The notes beneath the pieces are model-generated. The model was given only the letters and a program-made list of their open reading frames with translations, was not told the origin of the DNA and did not search any database. From Persicitalea sp038242095 (GTDB lineage: Bacteria > Bacteroidota > Bacteroidia > Cytophagales > Spirosomataceae), in NCBI GenBank assembly GCA_038242095.1, contig JBBSSJ010000289.1, forward strand, positions 1-5,840: a stretch of 5,840 nucleotides of DNA, written 5' to 3'. Both the position numbers and the translations under genes were made by a program. Below are positions 1 through 4,549 of the stretch, one piece after another (position 1 is the stretch's first letter; the number at the start of each line of letters is the position of its first letter).

Positions 1-130
<130 letters not shown>

Positions 131-146
131 AAATAATTGTAATTCA

Positions 147-176
147 CGGCGCAATCCTCGTGAGAGCGATTGGCCG
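147..176 (-). other. Bulged hairpin in the 16S leader
   Basis: An inverted repeat lies about 17 nt upstream of the mature 16S 5' end. In plus-strand letters, CGGC(147-150) pairs with GCCG(173-176), CAATC(152-156) with GATTG(168-172), and CTC(157-159) with GAG(164-166). The loop is four bases, with single bulged bases at 151 and 167. That gives 12 base pairs in the leader RNA. Its place just ahead of 16S suggests a role in leader folding or pre-rRNA processing; this is inference, and in other bacteria the main processing stem forms with sequence downstream of 16S, which cannot be seen here. Confidence 0.6.
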
Positions 177-178
177 CG

Positions 179-194
179 CTTGTTTTAAAACAAG
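179..194. repeat. Perfect 16-bp palindrome in the rRNA leader
   Basis: CTTGTTTTAAAACAAG reads the same on both strands. In the leader transcript it could form a 6-bp stem (CTTGTT/AACAAG) closed by a TTAA loop, immediately upstream of the 147-176 hairpin. As DNA it could also be a protein-binding site, though it lies about 90 bp downstream of the predicted transcription start. No function can be assigned from sequence alone. Confidence 0.55.
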
Positions 195-223
195 TGTTTC
201 CTACACTTTGGTTTACTTCATCA

Positions 224-235
224 TTTCAAAGAACA
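224..235 (-). promoter_or_regulatory. boxA-like antitermination element of the rRNA leader
   Basis: The minus strand reads TGTTCTTTGAAA, close to the rRNA boxA core (E. coli TGCTCTTTAACA). A GTTCTTTGA string is common ahead of 16S in Bacteroidota. It lies about 45 nt after the predicted transcription start and about 95 nt before 16S, the usual order. In other bacteria boxA RNA is bound by NusB-NusE to let polymerase read through the untranslated rRNA operon; that role is inferred here from similarity and position. Confidence 0.7.
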
Positions 236-284
236 AAATTCCCAAATCTCTCTTTTCCTCTTTCTCTCTTCGCGATTGGGATTG

Positions 285-333
285 CAAAGGTAAGACTCTT
301 TCATTCACTTTTACAAACTCATTCTAAAAAAAA
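285..333 (-). promoter_or_regulatory. rRNA operon promoter (Bacteroidota -33/-7) with upstream T-tract
   Basis: The minus strand carries TACCTTTG (292 to 285), a perfect match to the Bacteroidota -7 consensus TAnnTTTG. TTTG at 317-314 lies 21 bp upstream as the -33 element, within the spacing known for the primary sigma factor of this phylum. A run of eight T (333 to 326) lies just upstream, about -47 to -54 if transcription starts near 279, where an UP-type element for the RNA polymerase alpha subunit would be expected. The predicted transcript has a leader of about 150 nt before 16S. No second -7 match was found between pruA and 16S on this strand. Confidence 0.72.
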
Positions 334-387
334 CGTTGTTCTGCGAAAGTTCTTGCCCAGGCAAAATATTTTACAAAAATCGTCCAA

Positions 388-2019
388 TTATGGTTCCTGT
401 AAGAAGGGATATTGGTAGTCTTTTGGGGCGTCAAGCGTCTCTTTGATGGTACGCGGCGACACCCAGCGGATCAAATTCAGGATCGACCCCGCCTTGTCGT
501 TGGTACCCGAGCCACGCGCACCGCCGAAGGGCTGCTGCCCCACGACCGCCCCCGTAGGCTTGTCGTTGATATAGAAGTTTCCGGCCGCATTGACTAGTTT
601 TTTGGTCGCCAAGGCTACGGCGTAGCGATCTTGCGCGAAGATAGAACCTGTGAGTGCGTAAGGTGAGGTTTCATCAACCAGCGCCAGCGTCTCTTCAAAT
701 TTTTCGGGCTCGTATATATAGATACTCAGCACCGGACCAAAAATCTCCTCGCAAAGCGTAATGTATTTGGGGTCCTTAGCCATCAACACGGTGGGCTCCA
801 CGAAGTACCCTTTACTCTTGTCGTAGTTGCCCCCGGCCACGATTTCGACGTTGTCATCGGCCTTGGCGCGGTCGATGTAGCCCGCAATCTTGTCAAACGA
901 CTTTTCGTCGATGACGGCGTTGACGAAATTGCTGAAATCCTCCACCGGCCCCATCTTGATTTCTTTCAGATCCGCGACAATGTATTCTTTCACTTCCTCC
1001 CACATATTGGACGGAATATACGCCCGCGAAGCCGCCGAACATTTCTGACCCTGGTATTCAAATGCTCCCCGCACGAGCGCCGTCGCCAGCGTTTTTGGAT
1101 GAGCCGATTTGTGGGCTACGACAAAATCCTTACCGCCCGTTTCGCCCACGATGCGCGGGAAGGAACAGTAGTTGGCGATGTTATTTCCAATCGTTTTCCA
1201 GATGGTGTTGAAAACTTTGGTGCTGCCCGTGAAGTGGACCCCCGCAAATTCGCGGTGCTTGAAGACAATTTCACCCGCTTCGGGACCATCCACCAGGATC
1301 ATGTTGATAACGCCATCCGGTACGCCCGCTTCTTTGAATACTTCCATCAGGACATTGGCCGAATACACCTGAGTATAGGCGGGTTTCCACACGATCACGT
1401 TGCCCATCATAGCGGGCGCCGTGCACAGGTTTCCGGCGATGGCCGTGAAGTTGAAGGGCGTAAGTGCAAAGATGAAGCCTTCCAGTGGCCGGTATTCCAG
1501 CCGATTCCAGACACCCGGCGAGGAAGTAGGCTGCTGGGCGTAGAGGTCCGTCATAAACTGTACGTTGAACCTCAAGAAGTCGATGTACTCACAGGCGGCA
1601 TCGATTTCAGCCTGGTAGGCGCTCTTGGACTGCCCCAACATCGTGGCGGCATTTATTTTGGCGCGGTAAGGTCCGGCGATCAGATCGGCGGCTTTCAGGA
1701 AGATAGCGGCCCGCTGCTCCCAAGCCAAGTTGGCCCAGGCCTCGCGCGCGCCCAACGCGGCGTCGATGGCCAGCTTGACGTGCGAAGCATCGCCTTCGTG
1801 CATGTAGCCCAAAACGTGCTGATGGTCGTGCGGCGGCGATACTTTAAGTTTTTTATCCGTAAAAATGGTTTCGCCGCCGATGTATTGCGGTATTTCTACC
1901 GTGGTGGCGCGCGCCCTTTTCAGCTCGGCTTTCAGTTCGGCTCGTTCGGGGCTGCCCGGCGCGTAGCTTTTTACAGGTTCATTGATGGGTTGGGGTACTT
2001 TGAAGATTCCTTTTGACAC
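388..2019 (-). CDS. pruA: L-glutamate gamma-semialdehyde dehydrogenase (1-pyrroline-5-carboxylate dehydrogenase)
   Basis: This 543-residue aldehyde dehydrogenase uses NAD+ to oxidise glutamate semialdehyde, in equilibrium with pyrroline-5-carboxylate, to glutamate. It is the last step of proline and arginine breakdown, in the cytoplasm. Visible motifs are TPFNFTAIAGN (187-197, with the oxyanion-hole Asn at 190), GSTKVF (265-270, nucleotide-binding region), GETGGKD (292-298, general-base Glu293), GQKCSAASR (324-332, catalytic Cys327), EEIFGPV (424-430) and PFGGARGSGTNDKAG (497-511, C-terminal signature). Length and N-terminus suit the single-function PruA of Bacteroidota; no proline dehydrogenase domain is fused. 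The start codon is GTG (2019-2017). Upstream the frame holds no ATG before a TAA at 2067-2065, and the next Met is residue 73, inside the fold. No Shine-Dalgarno is visible. Stop is TAA. It is divergent from thrC and ends about 70 bp upstream of the rRNA -33 element. Confidence 0.95.
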   Translation of the reverse strand: MSKGIFKVPQPINEPVKSYAPGSPERAELKAELKRARATTVEIPQYIGGETIFTDKKLKVSPPHDHQHVLGYMHEGDASHVKLAIDAALGAREAWANLAWEQRAAIFLKAADLIAGPYRAKINAATMLGQSKSAYQAEIDAACEYIDFLRFNVQFMTDLYAQQPTSSPGVWNRLEYRPLEGFIFALTPFNFTAIAGNLCTAPAMMGNVIVWKPAYTQVYSANVLMEVFKEAGVPDGVINMILVDGPEAGEIVFKHREFAGVHFTGSTKVFNTIWKTIGNNIANYCSFPRIVGETGGKDFVVAHKSAHPKTLATALVRGAFEYQGQKCSAASRAYIPSNMWEEVKEYIVADLKEIKMGPVEDFSNFVNAVIDEKSFDKIAGYIDRAKADDNVEIVAGGNYDKSKGYFVEPTVLMAKDPKYITLCEEIFGPVLSIYIYEPEKFEETLALVDETSPYALTGSIFAQDRYAVALATKKLVNAAGNFYINDKPTGAVVGQQPFGGARGSGTNDKAGSILNLIRWVSPRTIKETLDAPKDYQYPFLQEP

Positions 2020-2104
2020 GGGTATATAGATATGAGTTATTAGATCATTTTGCAGTATGGCAAGTTAGGTACTTTTCTTAAAATTACCCGGATGGGCTGT
2101 TCGG

Positions 2105-2130
2105 TTGGTGATTGGTTTTGCGTAGCTTTG
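2105..2130 (+). promoter_or_regulatory. Promoter of thrC
   Basis: TAGCTTTG at 2123-2130 matches the Bacteroidota -7 consensus TAnnTTTG exactly. The upstream element is less certain: TTG at 2105-2107 gives a 15-bp spacer, shorter than usual, while TG at 2098-2099 gives 23 bp. Transcription would begin near 2137, leaving a leader of about 27 nt before the thrC ATG, too short for an attenuator or riboswitch. Confidence 0.6.
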
Positions 2131-2163
2131 CGGCTTCGTTTTTAGGGTTTAGGATTCGTTATC

Positions 2164-3462
2164 ATGTTGTTTTACAGTACCAAAACGCGGAGCATCACGG
2201 CTTCGCTGGAAGAAGCCGTTTTTCGTTCTTTGCCGCCCGACAACGGTTTATATATGCCGATGTCGATCCCGACTATTTCGCCGAATTTTCTTGCTACGAT
2301 CGAGCAGCGGACTTTCAACGAAATTGCGGTGGAAGTGGCTTACACGCTGTTGAAAGATGATCTTTCGCGCGCCGATGTGGAAAAGATTGTGGATAACTCC
2401 TTTTCTTTCCTGGCTCCGGTGGTTGAGATTACACCCGATAACTACGTATTAGAATTGTTCCACGGGCCTTCGATGGCGTTCAAAGATTTTGGGGCGCGGT
2501 TCATGGCGGCGTTGATGTCGCACTTTTTACTCAAGTCCCAGAAGGAAATAAAAATTTTGGTCGCTACCTCCGGCGATACGGGCGGAGCAGTGGCGCAGGG
2601 CTTTTATAAAGTACCCGGTATTTCGGTCACGATCCTGTATCCGAGTGGCAAGGTGAGCGAGATTCAGGAGAAGCAGTTAACGACGCTAGGCCACAACATC
2701 ACGGCGCTGGAAGTGGATGGCACCTTTGATGATTGTCAGCGCCTGGTGAAGGAGGCTTTTCTTGACCCCGAACTCTCGGCAAAGTATAATCTTGCCTCGG
2801 CCAACTCCATCAACATCGCGCGACTAATCCCGCAATCGTTTTATTACTTCTCGGCCTACGCCCAAACGAAGCACCTGGGCAAGCCACTGGTACTTTCGAT
2901 ACCAAGCGGAAATTTCGGTAATATCAGCGCGGGGGTGCTCGCCTACCGGATGGGTTTGCCCGTGCAACATTTCGTGGCGGCCACCAACCGTAACAACGTC
3001 GTGCCGCGCTACCTTGAAAGCAAAAGCTACGAGCCGCTGCCTTCTATCGAAACAATTTCTAACGCGATGGACGTTGGCAGTCCGAGTAACTTTGTGCGGC
3101 TCACCCGATTTTTTGAAGACGACTGGCAAAGCGTCCGCGACATGGTATCGGGCTACTACTTCGACGACGAAGCGACGAAGGCAAGTATGCAAGAAGTTTT
3201 TAAGCAGACCAATTACGTGATGTGTCCGCATACCGCCGTAGCATACGAAGGGTTACAAAAGTACCGAGAAGTTTCCGGCGAAGATTTTACCGGAATTTTC
3301 CTGGCGACCGCCCATCCGGCCAAATTTTTGGATTTAGTAGAAAAAACCCTCGATTCTCCCGTTCACATTCCGGAAAGGCTGGAAAATTTACTTTCGTTGG
3401 AGAAAAAAGCAATCCCATTAAAAGCCAGTTTCCGAGACTTCAAGGCCTATTTGATGGGGTAA
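2164..3462 (+). CDS. thrC: Threonine synthase
   Basis: This pyridoxal-phosphate enzyme converts O-phospho-L-homoserine and water to threonine and phosphate, the last step of threonine synthesis, in the cytoplasm. Its 432 residues match the bacterial family (E. coli ThrC has 428). The N-terminal threonine synthase domain is at about 1-80 (YSTKTRS, GLYMP). HGPSMAFKDFGARF (100-113) carries the PLP Schiff-base Lys107. ATSGDTGGAVAQGF (134-147) and SGNFGNISAGVLA (248-260) form the phosphate/cofactor-binding loops, and TAHPAKF (382-388) is the conserved C-terminal motif. The start is ATG at 2164, about 34 bp after the -7 element, with no Shine-Dalgarno, as is usual in this phylum. The gene stands alone: thrA and thrB, often its operon partners, are not adjacent here. 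Stop is TAA. Confidence 0.96.
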   Translation: MLFYSTKTRSITASLEEAVFRSLPPDNGLYMPMSIPTISPNFLATIEQRTFNEIAVEVAYTLLKDDLSRADVEKIVDNSFSFLAPVVEITPDNYVLELFHGPSMAFKDFGARFMAALMSHFLLKSQKEIKILVATSGDTGGAVAQGFYKVPGISVTILYPSGKVSEIQEKQLTTLGHNITALEVDGTFDDCQRLVKEAFLDPELSAKYNLASANSINIARLIPQSFYYFSAYAQTKHLGKPLVLSIPSGNFGNISAGVLAYRMGLPVQHFVAATNRNNVVPRYLESKSYEPLPSIETISNAMDVGSPSNFVRLTRFFEDDWQSVRDMVSGYYFDDEATKASMQEVFKQTNYVMCPHTAVAYEGLQKYREVSGEDFTGIFLATAHPAKFLDLVEKTLDSPVHIPERLENLLSLEKKAIPLKASFRDFKAYLMG

Positions 3463-3490
3463 TTGGGAATTTTGATGCCGCTTAGGTTTG
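3463..3490 (+). promoter_or_regulatory. Candidate promoter of the TonB-domain gene
   Basis: TAGGTTTG at 3483-3490 matches the -7 consensus TAnnTTTG exactly, with TTG at 3463-3465, 17 bp upstream, as a possible -33 element. Transcription would begin near 3497, giving a leader of about 100 nt before the ATG at 3601. The -33 candidate begins at the base after the thrC stop codon. An eight-base element can occur by chance, so this rests mainly on position. Confidence 0.45.
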
Positions 3491-3600
3491 CGTAGAAATA
3501 GACGGACTGGGATTAGGGCTTGTTTGAAGGAAGGAGAATGTGTGCGAATTTGACTTTTTTGGATATTCAGATTCAAAAGAGGGTTCACTAAAATTTTCAT

Positions 3601-4056
3601 ATGGTATTTCCATACACAAATACGAAAGTAAAGTTTCTACATTCAATATTGACTCTCGTCTTAATTGGCATTACCACTACAATCTCACGCGGTAATGACT
3701 TGTATGGAATAGTTAACCCTTCCATACAATTTGATACTACAGTATATATGGTGGTTGAAGTACCGCCCAAATTTCCCGGTGGCAATGAAACTATGTTTGA
3801 GTTTGTTCAGTCAACTAGTCGATATCCTGTCAACCTTAAAAAAGGATCTTTAGTACAACTTAAACTCCTGATTGAGAAAGACGGCTCGATATCGAGTGTC
3901 CAGGTTGGTTATACCAATGCTAATGACGAGTTGATACAAGAGGCCAAGCGAATAGTAAAGATGATGCCCAAATGGATACCTGGCTCCCAGGATGGGCAAC
4001 TGCTCAGAGTTTATGCTTTAGTGCCGATCCGATTCATGAGCGGCAAAAAACCGTGA
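3601..4056 (+). CDS. Small exported TonB C-terminal-domain protein
   Basis: The 151-residue product has a basic N-terminus and a hydrophobic segment at about 12-28 (FLHSILTLVLIGITTTI), which reads as a signal peptide or a signal anchor. Residues about 50-146 resemble the TonB C-terminal domain in its Bacteroidota form: VEVPPKFPGGNETMFEFVQ (52-70; family pattern P-x-FPGG), RYPV (74-77), LIEKDGSISSVQV (90-102), then a helix ending MPKWIPGSQDG (122-132) and VYALVPIRF (137-145). In full TonB this domain contacts the TonB box of outer-membrane receptors. Here the Pro-rich periplasm-spanning linker is missing, so it cannot span the periplasm as classic TonB does. No exbB, exbD or receptor gene is adjacent. 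Bacteroidota encode many stand-alone copies, mostly of unknown role. GC content (about 32-40% in three counted lines) is well below that of thrC. No Shine-Dalgarno is seen at the ATG; the next Met is residue 50, inside the mature region. Confidence 0.8.
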   Translation: MVFPYTNTKVKFLHSILTLVLIGITTTISRGNDLYGIVNPSIQFDTTVYMVVEVPPKFPGGNETMFEFVQSTSRYPVNLKKGSLVQLKLLIEKDGSISSVQVGYTNANDELIQEAKRIVKMMPKWIPGSQDGQLLRVYALVPIRFMSGKKP

Positions 4057-4151
4057 GCGATCTCCACAACTTTCAGATTTCTGCTCTGGCGGTCTGGTAT
4101 GTGGTTATCCATTAGCTTAAGGACACTATTGGAGAAACAGATCTGCATGTT

Positions 4152-4517
4152 TTAGAAGGAAACCTTAATTTTTACTCGACCTGCCAGTCCTTCTTTCCAT
4201 TGATCGACTTCTTCTCTTAAATTTCCAATCGAACACACAAAATGAGGGACTTCCTGAGTGGGTGAAATCCCAGCCGTAAGCTGGCTGTACTTTTCTGAGG
4301 CCGCGGGCGTCAAGGTAATTTCAGCAATGTACCTTTCTGGAATTCCCCTCTTGCTTTGTGTAATGGTTATTCCAGCTACTTCTTTATCAATGATTAGCTT
4401 TTGCAAGCGGGTATAGCTAATCTCACGAATCTGAGGAGAAGATATAAGTACGGATAAGGTTACCGCCATAAAGCAGGCAATTAGCCATCCTCGATATTTG
4501 TATATGAGATTTTTCAT
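4152..4517 (-). CDS. Orphan FtsH extracellular-domain-like membrane protein
   Basis: This 121-residue protein has a short basic N-terminus (MKNLIYKYR), one transmembrane segment at about 11-27 (WLIACFMAVTLSVLISS) and then a soluble domain, expected to lie in the periplasm. Residues about 33-108 resemble the FtsH extracellular domain: ISYTRLQKLIIDKEVAGITI (33-52) matches the ISY-x-F-x-x-L-x-x-G-x-V-x-x-V pattern, and PHFVCSIGNLREEVDQW (91-107) matches the 'F-x-I-G-S-x-E-x-F' end typical of Bacteroidota FtsH. In real FtsH this is followed by a second membrane helix, an AAA+ ATPase and a zinc protease (HEXXH). All are absent: the frame stops with TAA and no remnant is seen in the 95 bp beyond. 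It might modulate FtsH or serve elsewhere; that is unproven. It starts 32 bp after the TPR gene ends on the same strand. GC is about 40%. Family assignment is by eye and moderate; existence of the gene is more certain. Confidence 0.62.
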   Translation of the reverse strand: MKNLIYKYRGWLIACFMAVTLSVLISSPQIREISYTRLQKLIIDKEVAGITITQSKRGIPERYIAEITLTPAASEKYSQLTAGISPTQEVPHFVCSIGNLREEVDQWKEGLAGRVKIKVSF

Positions 4518-4549
4518 AGTTCATCGGATATAGCATGGATAAAGCTATC

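Noticed and set aside
353..364. TTGCC-CA-GGCAA as a pruA terminator
   Set aside because: The stem has at most 5 bp with a 2-base loop, and the T-run on the minus strand begins about 20 nt later; that T-run fits better as part of the rRNA promoter.
170..418. An 82-codon plus-strand frame across the rRNA leader and promoter
   Set aside because: It overlaps boxA, the rRNA promoter and the pruA 3' end on the other strand, and its translation has no recognisable features.
1099..2016. A 305-codon open frame on the plus strand opposite pruA
   Set aside because: It is antisense to a fully conserved pruA frame, its translation resembles no protein family, and GC-rich codon use on the opposite strand explains the long frame.
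2079..2086. TAATTTTA on the minus strand as the pruA -7 element
   Set aside because: It lacks the final G of TAnnTTTG and has no TTG at a suitable distance upstream.
2824..3231. A 135-codon minus-strand frame inside thrC
   Set aside because: It lies wholly within the conserved thrC coding region and has a low-complexity, Arg/His/Val-rich translation typical of an antisense shadow.
3538..3591. A 17-codon micro-ORF after an AGGAGA string
   Set aside because: The purine string touches the ATG, too close for ribosome binding, and the peptide has no recognisable feature; kept only as a leader observation.
4057..4151. A bidirectional terminator between the convergent small genes
   Set aside because: Only short palindromes such as CAGATCTG (4138-4145) and CAGATTTCTG (4074-4083) are present, without GC-rich stems or adjoining T-runs.
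4530..4548. ATAGC/GCTAT inverted repeat as a terminator of the TPR gene
   Set aside because: A 5-bp stem with a 9-base loop and no following T-run is too weak.
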